A stretch of DNA of 64,000 nucleotides from Marinobacter sp. THAF197a (GCF_009363275.1 NZ_CP045324.1:2604001-2668000); one strand, 5' to 3'; positions 21,420 through 31,413 are shown, numbered from the stretch's first letter. The notes: generated by a model not told the origin, from the sequence alone. Translations and numbers: made by a program.

Positions 21420-23264
21420 ATGGATATTTTTGAGCAGAAACGCCGCATCATCACCACCGCCATTGTTGCCGTGGTTATGACGGGCATCATTATTGCCGCA
21501 GTGGTTTCTGCTCCGCTGATCAACCAGATTCACACCCAGGCGGCACAGACAGCTGGGGGCGTTGCAGACGCGAAAGCAGAGAACGTCAGAGCTGTTTTTG
21601 ATCAGCACCAGGACTTGGCCCGCCAGACCGCCAGCCGGTCAGAACTGGCAAAGGTGCTGGGCCAATACGCCAAAGGCGAGGTTTCGGCCGGTGTGGTGCA
21701 CACTTTTTCCCGCCCGAGACTGCAAGACGCAGCGCAAATCATAGAAGACCTTGCAGTATTAATCCGATACGACGCTGCCGGCAACGAACTGGTCAGGGTC
21801 GGGCCCTGGGCCAATGATCTAGCTGCGGGTATCCCTCTCTCTGATACCCTGGACATCAATACTTTCGCGCTGGTGTCCGGCGAAACCAGCAGCCCGCTGC
21901 TGCAGGCAGCAAGCCCAATACTGGCCGATGGACGGGTGGTAGGTTATGACCAGCTTCTGTTCTCGCCGGACTCGCTGACGCGGGTCTTCCAGAGTCAGCC
22001 GGATTCATCACTTTGTCTGCTCGACAACCGGAGAACAAAGCGCATTATCCTGAACCCACAGACGGATCAGATCGAGCTGACGGCCCCTGAGGGCTGCCTG
22101 GCCGTCAGGCAGGGAGTGTCCACCCGAGATCGCTCCGGTGCTTTCCGGGCAAGGCTTGACGATGGTTCCAGAGTGCTCACGTTCCACCGGCCACTGGCGG
22201 GTTATGGCTGGGAACTGCACATGTACTCCCGAACCTCACGGGTTTTCGCCGACGTCATCGTCGCTATCATGATCAGTATTCTGGCTATCCTTATGCTCTC
22301 TGCTCTTGCAGGGTTGCTGGTCTGGAGGTCACTGAAACCGATAGTCGGTGCGATGGTAAAGCAAACGTCTCAGATCGCCCGTTCCACCGAAGAGCTGCGG
22401 CTGGCCTACCAGGTGTTCGAACACACTCATGAGGCGATTCTGATCACCGATGCAAACTTTATGATCGTTCGAGCCAACCCTGCCTTTTCCGACATTACCG
22501 GTGAAGAAAACAGAGCGTTACATCGCAAGCTACTGACAGACTATCTGGACAGTCAGAAAGGAAAAGGTGTTGTTCTGGAGGAGATTCGGAAACAGTTGGT
22601 CACGGTGAACGCCTGGCAGGGTGAGGTCTGGCTGAAGAGCCATCAGGGCCTCACCATTCCCAACCTGATGACGGTGTCACCCGTCAGAAACAAAAATGGC
22701 CAGATCCGGCAACTGGTGCTGACATTCAGTAATATCACGGAGCGGGTACAGGCCGAGAAACAGATGATCCGGCTTGCCCATTACGATGAACTGACCGGCC
22801 TGCCTAACCGGGTGGCACTGGAGAACCACCTGGAGCAGGCCATTCAGCAGGCGCGCCGGGATAACAGCCATTTTGCCCTGATGTTCCTGGATCTGGATAA
22901 GTTCAAGCCAGTGAATGATAACTATGGCCATCAGGTGGGTGACGAGCTGCTACGCAATGTTGGCAAGCGTCTGAAACACTGCATTCGCAGTGGCGATGTG
23001 GTGGGCCGGCGAGGCGGCGACGAGTTTGTGGTGATTACCGGGCCGCTGCATGGCGATGATGACGCCAAGCCTATTGCCGACAAAATCGTCGCCGTGCTTA
23101 ACGAAACCTTTCACATTCAGGAGCACAACATCCAGATAGGCGCCTCGGTGGGCGTTGCGCTCTATCCGGATGATGGCATGGCGGCCGAGGACCTCCTGAA
23201 ACAGGCTGATGCCGCCATGTATCGGGTTAAAACCAGTGGCCGTAACGCCGTGGCCTACGCCTGA
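21420..23264 (+). CDS. Membrane-bound diguanylate cyclase (sensor-PAS-GGDEF)
   Basis: 614 residues from the ATG at 21420. Two membrane helices (about 10-33 and 275-305) bracket a periplasmic Cache-like sensor. A PAS domain follows (EAILITDANFMIVRANPAFS), then a GGDEF domain with RRGGDEF as the active site, preceded by DLDKFKPVNDNYGH. It should make c-di-GMP in response to an unknown periplasmic ligand, influencing attachment or motility. An RxxD inhibitory site is not obvious upstream of the active loop. Convergent with the Wadjet-like operon, six bases between stops. Confidence 0.88.
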   Translation: MDIFEQKRRIITTAIVAVVMTGIIIAAVVSAPLINQIHTQAAQTAGGVADAKAENVRAVFDQHQDLARQTASRSELAKVLGQYAKGEVSAGVVHTFSRPRLQDAAQIIEDLAVLIRYDAAGNELVRVGPWANDLAAGIPLSDTLDINTFALVSGETSSPLLQAASPILADGRVVGYDQLLFSPDSLTRVFQSQPDSSLCLLDNRRTKRIILNPQTDQIELTAPEGCLAVRQGVSTRDRSGAFRARLDDGSRVLTFHRPLAGYGWELHMYSRTSRVFADVIVAIMISILAILMLSALAGLLVWRSLKPIVGAMVKQTSQIARSTEELRLAYQVFEHTHEAILITDANFMIVRANPAFSDITGEENRALHRKLLTDYLDSQKGKGVVLEEIRKQLVTVNAWQGEVWLKSHQGLTIPNLMTVSPVRNKNGQIRQLVLTFSNITERVQAEKQMIRLAHYDELTGLPNRVALENHLEQAIQQARRDNSHFALMFLDLDKFKPVNDNYGHQVGDELLRNVGKRLKHCIRSGDVVGRRGGDEFVVITGPLHGDDDAKPIADKIVAVLNETFHIQEHNIQIGASVGVALYPDDGMAAEDLLKQADAAMYRVKTSGRNAVAYA

Positions 23265-23270
23265 AGCCGC

Positions 23271-23894
23271 TCAGGCCTGCTCATATTCCTGCACCAGCTG
23301 GCCGAGAAAATACAGGCCTGCAGAACTAAGAAAATACCGCTCGGCACCGGCCCGGAACACCAGATTTCGCTTCTCCAGGTAATCCAGGGCTTCAGCGAGG
23401 CCCTTCTCGAACCGGGCCGCCCGGAGAATGTCCTGGTACTCGTCGTCTCCGGCCATGGCTTCAAGGTCCTGCTCATTCAGGCCTGCGTCTGCACGCCCCA
23501 GATAATCCAGGTCCCTCCCGCTGCGGGCAAAGTAACGCCCAATTATCAACAGCACCACCTGCACCCTGAACGCATTCTCATCGTGCTCTTCACTTTCGTC
23601 GTCACTGCTCTCCTTCAGGAAGAAAAATGCGCCGGTTTCATTGAACACAAGTTCACTACCCAGATGTTCATAAAAGGTGCGGAAGTGGGACAAGTGGTTG
23701 TACAACAGGTTGTATAGCGGATTGGCCCGTAGCTCCGAGCGGTTGTTGTCCCACACATCCCGCACGATCACCCGGCCGGCCTGAAACTCCCGGTAAATGG
23801 CGGTGCTGTGGGCGGGCAGGATCTGCTCGAAGCTGCCGACTGGCGCTGCGCTCAGGCTGTTTTCCGTCTCGGTCATGTCAGAAAAATCAGGCAT
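23271..23894 (-). CDS. jetB: MukE/MksE-like condensin subunit (JetB-type)
   Basis: 207 residues, last gene of a four-gene SMC operon. Winged-helix-like segments (LSHFRTFYEHLGSELVFNET, then FRVQVVLLIIGRYFARSG, then LAEALDYLEKRNLVF) fit the small accessory subunit family (DUF4194) that binds kleisin in MksBEF and Wadjet complexes. The ATG overlaps the kleisin-like gene by eight bases. Assignment rests largely on context with the SMC and Toprim genes. Confidence 0.75.
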   Translation of the reverse strand: MPDFSDMTETENSLSAAPVGSFEQILPAHSTAIYREFQAGRVIVRDVWDNNRSELRANPLYNLLYNHLSHFRTFYEHLGSELVFNETGAFFFLKESSDDESEEHDENAFRVQVVLLIIGRYFARSGRDLDYLGRADAGLNEQDLEAMAGDDEYQDILRAARFEKGLAEALDYLEKRNLVFRAGAERYFLSSAGLYFLGQLVQEYEQA

Positions 23895-25314
23895 GGCTTG
23901 GCTCTTGTTTGATATCGGTTACGCCGGGTTCAAGCCGGCGTTTTCGGTAGACGAATTGCTCGCTGTCCGGTGCCTGTTCAAGGGTACGGAAGCGGTTGGT
24001 GGTGACCACCTGCATTCCCTCAGGTGGCGAATTCACCAGCCGGTTCAGGGCAGCCAGCAAATCCGGAAAACGGTAGCCGGGAATGAAACCATCCAGCCGG
24101 CCGTGCAGCTCGCGCACCAGGTCTGCCGTGGGCCGCAGCTCCAGCGTTTCGAGCCACTGGTAAAGCTGGTTGATGCGCTGAACATCGATCCGACTGTGGC
24201 GACCGCTGCCATCCACTTCCTGCAGTACCGGCACTTCCGCTTTGCGGCGCAAATCCGTCAGGCGCAGGTCCAGTTCGCTGAACAACAGCTGGTAGTAGCT
24301 GGACGACTGGCCAAAGGCATAATGCTTCGGCCGCTGTTGTGCCCGCAGGCCCACCAGGAACCCGGTGCTGCGGGCAAACTCCCCACCTTCCAGCCACTTG
24401 CGGCGCAGGCTGAGGGTTTCGGTATCCCCCTTGAGCGCTCGCAGCTTGCCATAGAAGTGCTCCATGGCATTGTACTGGGCCATGCCCCGGCGGGTCTTGC
24501 GCAGGAAGTGCTCCACCTCCTGGGCCACTGCCTGAATGGGTTTATAGAGCGCATTCAGGCTGAGGGACGAGCGGAATATCTGGTCCGCCAGGCTGTGATT
24601 GTCGTTGGTCTCCAGCAACCGCACCATAGCCTCCAGGGTTTCGAACAAATTGCTGCCATCGGGCAGCCGGGTGTCCGGATTCAGGAAGACCAGGGTGGGT
24701 TTGATGTGCCGGTCGTAAAGAGTCACGATCTGCTCAAACAGGTTCTGGCGAAATTCCAGGTACTTTTCCGGTGCCCGGCTGGCATCACCAGACAAGTCCG
24801 CCAGCTGGGCACTGATGGTTTGCATACGCAGCACGTTCTGACGCAACAGGCCGATGAGCTGGCTCACCCGTTCGTTAAGGTCGTCCCGCAGTTCGGTGTA
24901 ATCCGGGTCTGCTTCACTGAAACTGCTGGTTTCCAGACGATTACGCACATCCCTCAGGGTCACCAGGTGGCCCCGCAGGCGGGCGTCGGTCAGCTCCTGG
25001 TAGAGCGAGGCGTTACAGGCGCGCATCAGGTTGATCAGGGCGTCCTGGAACACCAGCCGGCGCTCGCCGTCGGCTTTGATGATGTCTATGATCAGGCCGC
25101 TACGGAACAGGTTCTCGGTGTTCAGGGCCAGCCGGACCCGGTCCCGGTCGGCCTTGCCCAGACTAGCGGTATAGTCCATCACCTCGGCCACCAGGTCGCT
25201 CTCACGAATGTAGCGGGCCTCATTCCGGTCCATGCGTTCGATCATCCGGAACAAGATCTTCGGGTGCTCGAACAGCAGCCGAGTGGTATCCAGGGTGCTG
25301 AAGCGTTTACTCAT
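23887..25314 (-). CDS. jetA: Kleisin-like condensin subunit (MksF/JetA-type)
   Basis: 475 residues. An N-terminal winged-helix region (LLFEHPKILFRMIERMDRNE), long helical middle with LVTLRDVRNRLETSSFSEAD, and a C-terminal region match the DUF3375/MukF-like kleisin of Wadjet systems. It would bridge the SMC heads and bind the MukE-like partner. Start overlaps the SMC stop and its stop overlaps the MukE-like start by eight bases each, showing tight coupling and constant stoichiometry. Confidence 0.8.
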   Translation of the reverse strand: MSKRFSTLDTTRLLFEHPKILFRMIERMDRNEARYIRESDLVAEVMDYTASLGKADRDRVRLALNTENLFRSGLIIDIIKADGERRLVFQDALINLMRACNASLYQELTDARLRGHLVTLRDVRNRLETSSFSEADPDYTELRDDLNERVSQLIGLLRQNVLRMQTISAQLADLSGDASRAPEKYLEFRQNLFEQIVTLYDRHIKPTLVFLNPDTRLPDGSNLFETLEAMVRLLETNDNHSLADQIFRSSLSLNALYKPIQAVAQEVEHFLRKTRRGMAQYNAMEHFYGKLRALKGDTETLSLRRKWLEGGEFARSTGFLVGLRAQQRPKHYAFGQSSSYYQLLFSELDLRLTDLRRKAEVPVLQEVDGSGRHSRIDVQRINQLYQWLETLELRPTADLVRELHGRLDGFIPGYRFPDLLAALNRLVNSPPEGMQVVTTNRFRTLEQAPDSEQFVYRKRRLEPGVTDIKQEPSHA

Positions 25315-28249
25315 CCACCGGCTCCAGCAGGCTGTTCTGGGTCTGGTCCGCCCAGTACTTCAAGGCTTCACCACCGGTAAACCCCTCTGCGCCGCCCCAG
25401 AACACCAGCGTACGCTGGGGGCTATATGGCCGCGCGGTGCGCATCTGCCCCACTTCCAGGTGCCGACCAATCAGGTAGATGACTTCGGCACTGGCACTGT
25501 GGGTGGCGGCAGAGAAAAGATTGAAGCCCTGCTTGCGAAGTCGTTCCAGCAGTGACGGCATCTGGCTGATGTCCACACTGGCCAGTTCGTCCAGCACCAT
25601 GGGGAACGACAGTTGCACCCCCGGGTACAGCACCCGCTTGAGCAGCCGGTACACCAGTTCCAGGTTGATCAGTGCAGTGGTGGAGGTGGACTGGCCTTTC
25701 TTGTCCAGGTTGGCGGCGTTTTCCTTGCGGGTTCGGTAGGAAATGCCGGTGATCACCCTGTCCATGGTCAGGCGCTTGCTGCCGCCCTGCTCTCCGAAAA
25801 AGTCCGCCACAAACACCCGCAGGCGGTCATAGAAAGCATCGGACTGCAACTGGTTGCCGTAGGGGTCGATGTTGTTGGCTTCTTCCACCAGGTTGCGGAA
25901 TTTCGGATCGGTGTGGATATCCACCCGAATTTCCACCAGGTCGTTGATGCGAACGCCGTCCAGCTCCCGATTGAGTTGGGCTTCAAAGCGCGCAATGTGT
26001 TCGTGGTTGGATTTCAGCGCCTGGCGGTAGCTGGCCACGGTTTCGTTGTGGATGGCAATCTGCTCTTCCAGCACCTGCCAGCGCTCCGCCATACCGGCGA
26101 ACAGGTCCGCCAGGCTCTTGAAGGTGTCGCGAATGACCGACGACGCCGGGCTGTCTTTCTGCAATTCGCCTTCGGTGTCTTCGTGGATGCCCAGATAAAC
26201 AAACTGGCGCAGGTGATCAAGGATGTTGCGGCGCCGTTCTTCCAGATCGTCCAGCTGGGTTTGCAGGTCGTCAAAGGCAGCAGCCGAGACTTTCTCAATG
26301 GCCAGTGGCTGTTCCGCTTCCACCGTTTTCAGGTGCGGGAAGCGGTGTTCAACGGTGCCCACGCTGCGGCTCAGGCCCGCCAGCTCCCGCTCCCGTTCTT
26401 CGATTCGGTCTTTCTCAGCCTTGGCCTTGGCCGCTTTCTGTTGCACCGCGTCCTGTTTTTCCTGTTCCAGCCGGGCTTGCTCGTCCAGTTTGGCAAGCTG
26501 TTCTTCTGCCGCCTGCTTTTCTTCAGTGGCGTCTTTCAGGGTAGTGGCCGCCGCCGGATAGCGCTGTAGCGTTTCCAGGTCTTTCTCAATAGCGCGGATT
26601 TCTTTTTCCGTGCGCTCAATCAGCCGGGGCCGGTCGTGCTCCTGATTGGCGGTATCTGCGAGCTCTGAACGTTCCCGTTCAAGACTGTTCAGTTCACTTT
26701 CAATGTGATGCCGCTGTTCGGCAAAGTTGGTTTGGCGAGCGGGTTGGCTTTGGTATTCAGTGTCAAACCAGTCGAAGCCCCGGTCGTTGGGTATAAACAA
26801 TCGGGCGAAGGCTTCAATAGTGGACTTGCTGTCCGCATCCAGGTCCTGACCCGGACTGGCCATCATCAACCGGGGATCGACAGCGCGAAGCGGCGCGGCG
26901 GTTGCTTCGTCCAGCTGATTCTGCAACTGCCACTGCTGCTTGCTTTCCCGGTCTCTCAGACTTTCCAGCTGTCGTTCAAGGTCCAGCTTCTTGCGCTGAA
27001 TCTGTTCCAACCGAATCTCCGCCTGAGCGGCACTTTTCAGGGCGGCCAGGTGCCCGCGCTTGCCCTCAAGCTCCTCTTTCTGGATCTCGGCGATTTCCTG
27101 CAGGGTCATCTCGCCGTATTGCGAGACCAGCAGTTCACCGTCTTTCTGGTTCTGCTCGGACTGTTTGATGCGCCGGTCAGCGGAGCGGATCTCGCCTTTC
27201 AGGCCGCTGGTTTCCTGCTCCAGTTTCTTAAGGGTTTGCAGTACGTGGCGCAGAGTGTCGTTCTGTTCGTTAAACGCATCCAGCGCCAGCCGCCGTTTGG
27301 CGCCAATGTCCGCCAGGGCACTGGCCACGCCGTCCCGGAGGGCGGCGAAATCGTGCTGGCTGCGCAGTAGGGTCTGGTAGGCCTGGTAGTCCCGGTTCAG
27401 CTTCTCAAACCTTGGCCGCTCTTTCTCGATGCTGTTGAGCTGGGTTTGCTGCTGTTTTAACTGTTCGTGGCGGTTGAGGAAATCATCAATATTGAAGTCG
27501 AAGGCATCGTCGGCAAACTTCTTGTCCGCCTCGATGATGCTGGCCACCGCATTGGCCATGGCCTGGTCGTCGGCCTTCATTTCGAACAGCAGCAGGATCA
27601 GGGTGCGCAGGGACTGCACCCGGCGCTCGTCCGACTCACCCAGGGGCAGAACCGAATAACGCACCGCATCGGCGTTCATCAGCTCGCTGCTGTAGAGCAT
27701 GGATTTGAGCTTCGCCGGGTCGTTCACCAGCCTGGTGTCTTTGGACAGCCTTTTCAGTGCCTCAGACAGCCGACTGAACGACAGCTCCGGCACCGCCTGG
27801 CCAATACCGTCTTCATCGTCGCCGTTCCAGAACAGCGGCCGCAGCTGGTCGTAGCTCACGGGTATAAAGGCACGGCCATAGCTGAGCTGGCTGGCGTTGT
27901 CGCGGTACAGAATCTGGCAATGGGTACCCGCCGGGTTCTCCGCCTCCATGATCAGGAAGCTGAACTGGCTGGGGAAATAGTGCTGGTAGCTTTCTTCGTT
28001 GGTATAGAAGCTACCTGCGCTGGCGTTGCGGAAAGCGAATTTCTTGCGGCTGTTCTTGAAGTTGTTTTCCGGCAACAGGAACAGACGCAGGGAATTGAGC
28101 AGGCTGGATTTACCCAGGTTGCCCGGCCCCAGGATCAGGCCATGGTTATCCACCGGAATTTCCACGTAACAGAAGCCGGCGGAATCCACCAGTATCAGGC
28201 GGCGTATGCCAAAGGTGAAAGTACTCGCGCTCGCCTGTGGATCACTCAT
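25307..28249 (-). CDS. jetC: SMC-like ATPase (MksB/JetC-type)
   Basis: 980 residues, shorter than MukB (about 1,490). Walker A is GPGNLGKSS at 41-49; the signature motif is KGQSTSTTALINLEL near the C-terminus; Walker B is FPMVLDELASVD. Between them lie two long coiled coils (for example LEGKRGHLAALKSAAQAEIR and later EEKQAAEEQLAKLDEQARLE) around a short hinge. It is the loop-extruding motor that in Wadjet systems detects and condenses plasmid DNA for cleavage by the Toprim subunit. Second gene of the operon. Confidence 0.88.
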   Translation of the reverse strand: MSDPQASASTFTFGIRRLILVDSAGFCYVEIPVDNHGLILGPGNLGKSSLLNSLRLFLLPENNFKNSRKKFAFRNASAGSFYTNEESYQHYFPSQFSFLIMEAENPAGTHCQILYRDNASQLSYGRAFIPVSYDQLRPLFWNGDDEDGIGQAVPELSFSRLSEALKRLSKDTRLVNDPAKLKSMLYSSELMNADAVRYSVLPLGESDERRVQSLRTLILLLFEMKADDQAMANAVASIIEADKKFADDAFDFNIDDFLNRHEQLKQQQTQLNSIEKERPRFEKLNRDYQAYQTLLRSQHDFAALRDGVASALADIGAKRRLALDAFNEQNDTLRHVLQTLKKLEQETSGLKGEIRSADRRIKQSEQNQKDGELLVSQYGEMTLQEIAEIQKEELEGKRGHLAALKSAAQAEIRLEQIQRKKLDLERQLESLRDRESKQQWQLQNQLDEATAAPLRAVDPRLMMASPGQDLDADSKSTIEAFARLFIPNDRGFDWFDTEYQSQPARQTNFAEQRHHIESELNSLERERSELADTANQEHDRPRLIERTEKEIRAIEKDLETLQRYPAAATTLKDATEEKQAAEEQLAKLDEQARLEQEKQDAVQQKAAKAKAEKDRIEERERELAGLSRSVGTVEHRFPHLKTVEAEQPLAIEKVSAAAFDDLQTQLDDLEERRRNILDHLRQFVYLGIHEDTEGELQKDSPASSVIRDTFKSLADLFAGMAERWQVLEEQIAIHNETVASYRQALKSNHEHIARFEAQLNRELDGVRINDLVEIRVDIHTDPKFRNLVEEANNIDPYGNQLQSDAFYDRLRVFVADFFGEQGGSKRLTMDRVITGISYRTRKENAANLDKKGQSTSTTALINLELVYRLLKRVLYPGVQLSFPMVLDELASVDISQMPSLLERLRKQGFNLFSAATHSASAEVIYLIGRHLEVGQMRTARPYSPQRTLVFWGGAEGFTGGEALKYWADQTQNSLLEPVDE

Positions 28250-29024
28250 CCAGAATCATCTCCTGTTCCATGAATTTGCCGGTGGCCCGGAAAGCCTGCG
28301 CCAGCGACACAAACCCCAGATCTTCCGCCAGCATGATGGCCTTTGTAAACCTTTCGGTGGTGTCCGGGGTTTTGCGGAAGCGGCTCAGCCAGGGTTGCCA
28401 GTCAGCCGGCAGAAGATAGCAGGCCTTGTCGCCCAGCGCCGATCGCACCGATGCCAACATCTGCAGGCCGCCGGCATCGTAATCAAAGGCGCAGAGCACC
28501 TCATCGTAACCGGCCAGCCAGTTCAGGTCTGCCGCGCGGGTAATCCGGTTACCGCCACCGAGCACGACATCGCAGTCGGTGAGATCGACTGACTGGCCCA
28601 GGCAGTCACCGGCAAAGGCCAGCATCTGCCGGTAGTGATAGAAATTTCGCTCATTCTCCACCACCAGCACCCGGGGCGCTGGCCGAAAACCGATATCCAC
28701 CGAATCTCCGGTAATCACCACCGAATCCGGCCGGTTGCCTGTCAGGGCGTGATGATACACCAGCAGGAAACTCACCTCGGTGCCGTGGCGGTGGGAATCG
28801 CCCTTCTTCGCCGCATCTACCCTGCTAACGGGCGCAGCCGCCTGTCGCTGTAACGCTGCAAACGCAGCTTCATCCAGAATGGTTACCTGCCAGCGATTGG
28901 CACCAACCTTCTCCGTTGCGAACAGCTCCCGATGCCGCCGACGCAGGGCATCCGGCAGCTTCTTCAGAAAGGCCTCGTAGTTGATGGCCCGGCCTTTAAG
29001 GATTTTCTCGAGGTAATCGTTCAA
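28242..29024 (-). CDS. jetD: Toprim nuclease subunit (MksG/JetD-type), short form
   Basis: 260 residues, first gene of the operon, apparently starting with TTG at 29024 (AGGTGG upstream, no ATG available). The Toprim residues are E123 in VLVVENERNFYHY and D181/D183 in AFDYDAGG, as in DUF2220/JetD nucleases related to topoisomerase VI. Canonical JetD proteins are about 400 residues with a long N-terminal DNA-binding arm; here the N-terminal part is only about 115 residues. It would cut DNA trapped by the SMC complex. Eight-base overlap with jetC. Confidence 0.8.
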   Translation of the reverse strand: MNDYLEKILKGRAINYEAFLKKLPDALRRRHRELFATEKVGANRWQVTILDEAAFAALQRQAAAPVSRVDAAKKGDSHRHGTEVSFLLVYHHALTGNRPDSVVITGDSVDIGFRPAPRVLVVENERNFYHYRQMLAFAGDCLGQSVDLTDCDVVLGGGNRITRAADLNWLAGYDEVLCAFDYDAGGLQMLASVRSALGDKACYLLPADWQPWLSRFRKTPDTTERFTKAIMLAEDLGFVSLAQAFRATGKFMEQEMILDE

Positions 29025-29083
29025 TGGCCCACCTGTTCCCGCCTTGGTAAACTTGCCGGAAAGTTTACAACCCGAGGCAGATT

Positions 29084-29731
29084 ATGTCCCTGAAGTACCG
29101 CGTGATTCCCGTCACTCCCTTTGAACAAAACTGCACTCTGCTCTGGTGTACCGAAACCAACAAGGCGGCGGTGGTGGACCCGGGCGGCGACCTGGATCGC
29201 ATTCGGGCGGCGGTGGAAGCCGAGGGCGTCACTTTGGAGAAGATCCTGCTTACCCACGCCCACATCGACCACGCCGGCGGTACAGCGGAGCTGGCCAAGT
29301 CGGCCGGGTTGCCGATTGAGGGGCCCCATAAGGACGACAACTTCTGGATTCAGGGCCTGGCCATGCAGGCGCAAATGTTCGGGTTCCCGGCGCCGGAAGT
29401 GTTCACGCCTGATCGCTGGCTGGAAGACGGCGACACGGTAACGGTGGGTAATGAAACCCTGGAAGTACTGCATACCCCAGGCCACACCCCTGGCCATGTG
29501 GTGTTCTTCCATCGCGGCTCAAGACTGGCCCAGGTGGGTGACGTGCTGTTCAATGGCTCTATCGGCCGAACGGATTTCCCGAAAGGCGACTACAACACCC
29601 TGATTCATTCCATCCGGGAAAAGCTGTTCCCCCTGGGGGATGACGTGAACTTCATCTGCGGCCACGGCCCCATGTCCACCTTCGGCCAGGAACGAGCCAC
29701 TAATCCGTTTGTATCCGATCACCGGGGCTGA
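29084..29731 (+). CDS. Metallo-beta-lactamase-fold hydrolase (YcbL/glyoxalase II-like)
   Basis: 215 residues with THAHIDHAGG (the H-x-H-x-D-H zinc motif), HTPGHTPGHVVF and a further HGP near the C-terminus. The GloB-like C-terminal helical domain is missing, which places it in the YcbL subgroup of single-domain hydrolases. Likely hydrolyses a glutathione thioester or related ester in the cytoplasm. Divergent from jetD with 59 bases between the start codons, so the two share a small control region. Confidence 0.85.
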   Translation: MSLKYRVIPVTPFEQNCTLLWCTETNKAAVVDPGGDLDRIRAAVEAEGVTLEKILLTHAHIDHAGGTAELAKSAGLPIEGPHKDDNFWIQGLAMQAQMFGFPAPEVFTPDRWLEDGDTVTVGNETLEVLHTPGHTPGHVVFFHRGSRLAQVGDVLFNGSIGRTDFPKGDYNTLIHSIREKLFPLGDDVNFICGHGPMSTFGQERATNPFVSDHRG

Positions 29732-29755
29732 GCGCCCCGGTGCCCGCGGCCGGAA

Positions 29756-31372
29756 TCATTGTTGCGACAACCGGAACTGCTCGATGGTCTTACGCAGGGT
29801 TTCGGCCATGGCCAGGAGGTCACCGGCAATGCGGGCGGTTTCCTGGGCGTCGCTGGAGGTCTGCTCCGCCGAACGGCTGATTTCAATCACGTTGTGATTG
29901 ATGGATTCCGACACATCGCTCTGCTCGTTGGCCGCACTTTCCATTTCTTCATTCAGGCCGGTGATTTCGCGCACCGCCGCAGCGATGGTCTGCAATTCCG
30001 TTTCCACTTTCAGAATTGATTCCACCTGATGCTGGGCCAGTTCGGAGGCATGGCGCATGGTGCCCACGCAATCCACCACCTCTTTCTTCAGGCCGTCAAT
30101 GGTGTGGCGAATCTCCTCTGTGGACGCCTGGGTACGCGACGCCAGTGCACGCACTTCATCAGCTACCACCGCAAATCCACGGCCCTGTTCACCGGCACGG
30201 GCGGCTTCGATGGCGGCGTTCAGGGCCAGCAGGTTGGTTTGGTCTGCAATCTCGGAAATCAACTCCAGCCGGGTTGCCATCTCGGTGGTACGCTGGTCCA
30301 GTTGCTCGATTCGGTGAGCACCGTTCTGCACCTCGGTATTGAGGGTTTCGATACCTGTCACGGCGTTGTGGGCCAGCTGTTCACCGGTCTCCGCTGCCTT
30401 TGCTGTGTCTGCAGATTTGCGAGCAGTATTGACCGCGTTCTCCCGCACCTGCACCGCAGACGCCGCCATTTCCGTGGTGGCACTGGCCACCTGGTCGGTG
30501 TTGTCCCGTTGAGCGAGAACCTCGCGTTCCGTGGTTTCCGCCTTGCCGGCAATGGTCCGTGCCGCTGATTCAACCTGGGCAGCATTGTCCATGACCGTAT
30601 TCATGCTTTCCCGAATCTTCGCCACCATTCGGTTAAAGGCCCTGGACAGTGAACCGATTTCATCGTTGCGTGTAACCTCCAGTTCAATGGAGAGGTCTGA
30701 GTTCCTGGAGATTTCATCCATCCGGTCATGGAGCCTGCGCAACCGGGAGAACACCAGCCGCCCCAGAACCAGCGCGGTCAGGAAGAAAATCACCACAAAA
30801 ATGACCACCTGAACACCACCACCCACCAGCAACTGCTGCTGCAGGCGGGCGTCGCTTTGGGCCAGGGAATAATCCACCCGGATGGCACCGAGAATCTCGC
30901 CCTCCTGGGCCTGATGGCAGCCAAGGCAATTCACCCCCTGATAGTCTGCCTGGGCAATAACCGGCTCAATCAGGGTATAAACCCGGCCCTGGTCATTTGC
31001 CGAGTAAAGCTCCACCCGCTCGCCACGCAGTGCCCGCATATCCTCAGGTTCGCGACGCCGCTCCTCCGCATTACCCGCGCCGTACATCGCGTTCAACTGA
31101 TCACTGCGCACCACCCGGATGTCCAGAACATCCTCGGATGCCTTGGCCCGATCACGCAGTACATCCCGATTGTTGATGGTGCCTGTCACCATCATGGTGT
31201 TGAGCCCGTCAAAGTAGGATTTTGCCAGCCCGTCTACATATTTGTGGCTGAACTCCTCAAGATGCGCGCGCTGCGACTGGGCGCTGTAAACAACGGTGAA
31301 CGCAAGAATGATGGAAAACGCCACGGCCAGAGCCGACAGCAGCAAAAAGCGGATCGAGTGTTGTTTTTTCAT
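29756..31372 (-). CDS. Methyl-accepting chemotaxis protein with a CxxCH heme motif
   Basis: 538 residues from the ATG at 31372. The longer frame to 31408 is rejected because a sigma-28-like promoter puts the transcript start at about that base. TM1 (FLLLSALAVAFSIILAFTVV), a periplasmic DUF3365/Tll0287-like domain containing NCLGCHQAQEGE (C149-x-x-C152-H153), TM2 (QVVIFVVIFFLTALVL), HAMP, and a signalling domain with the hairpin ISEIADQTNLLALNAAIEAA RAGE (read through the tip). The heme motif suggests redox or gas sensing. Covalent heme attachment is inference from the motif. Confidence 0.85.
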   Translation of the reverse strand: MKKQHSIRFLLLSALAVAFSIILAFTVVYSAQSQRAHLEEFSHKYVDGLAKSYFDGLNTMMVTGTINNRDVLRDRAKASEDVLDIRVVRSDQLNAMYGAGNAEERRREPEDMRALRGERVELYSANDQGRVYTLIEPVIAQADYQGVNCLGCHQAQEGEILGAIRVDYSLAQSDARLQQQLLVGGGVQVVIFVVIFFLTALVLGRLVFSRLRRLHDRMDEISRNSDLSIELEVTRNDEIGSLSRAFNRMVAKIRESMNTVMDNAAQVESAARTIAGKAETTEREVLAQRDNTDQVASATTEMAASAVQVRENAVNTARKSADTAKAAETGEQLAHNAVTGIETLNTEVQNGAHRIEQLDQRTTEMATRLELISEIADQTNLLALNAAIEAARAGEQGRGFAVVADEVRALASRTQASTEEIRHTIDGLKKEVVDCVGTMRHASELAQHQVESILKVETELQTIAAAVREITGLNEEMESAANEQSDVSESINHNVIEISRSAEQTSSDAQETARIAGDLLAMAETLRKTIEQFRLSQQ

Positions 31373-31413
31373 GGTACCCCGGCAGCGGAAGATCAACTGA
31401 ACAACCATCTGTT

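Noticed and set aside
23797..25380. Long open frame of over 500 codons on the plus strand
   Set aside because: It is antisense to the kleisin-like and MukE-like genes, has Gln/His/Val-rich shadow composition and no recognisable domain; the minus-strand genes have clear families and coupled starts.
31373..31408. Upstream start of the chemoreceptor
   Set aside because: The sigma-28-like promoter predicts transcription to begin at about this base, leaving no ribosome site; MKKQHS at 31372 starts a proper signal-anchor.
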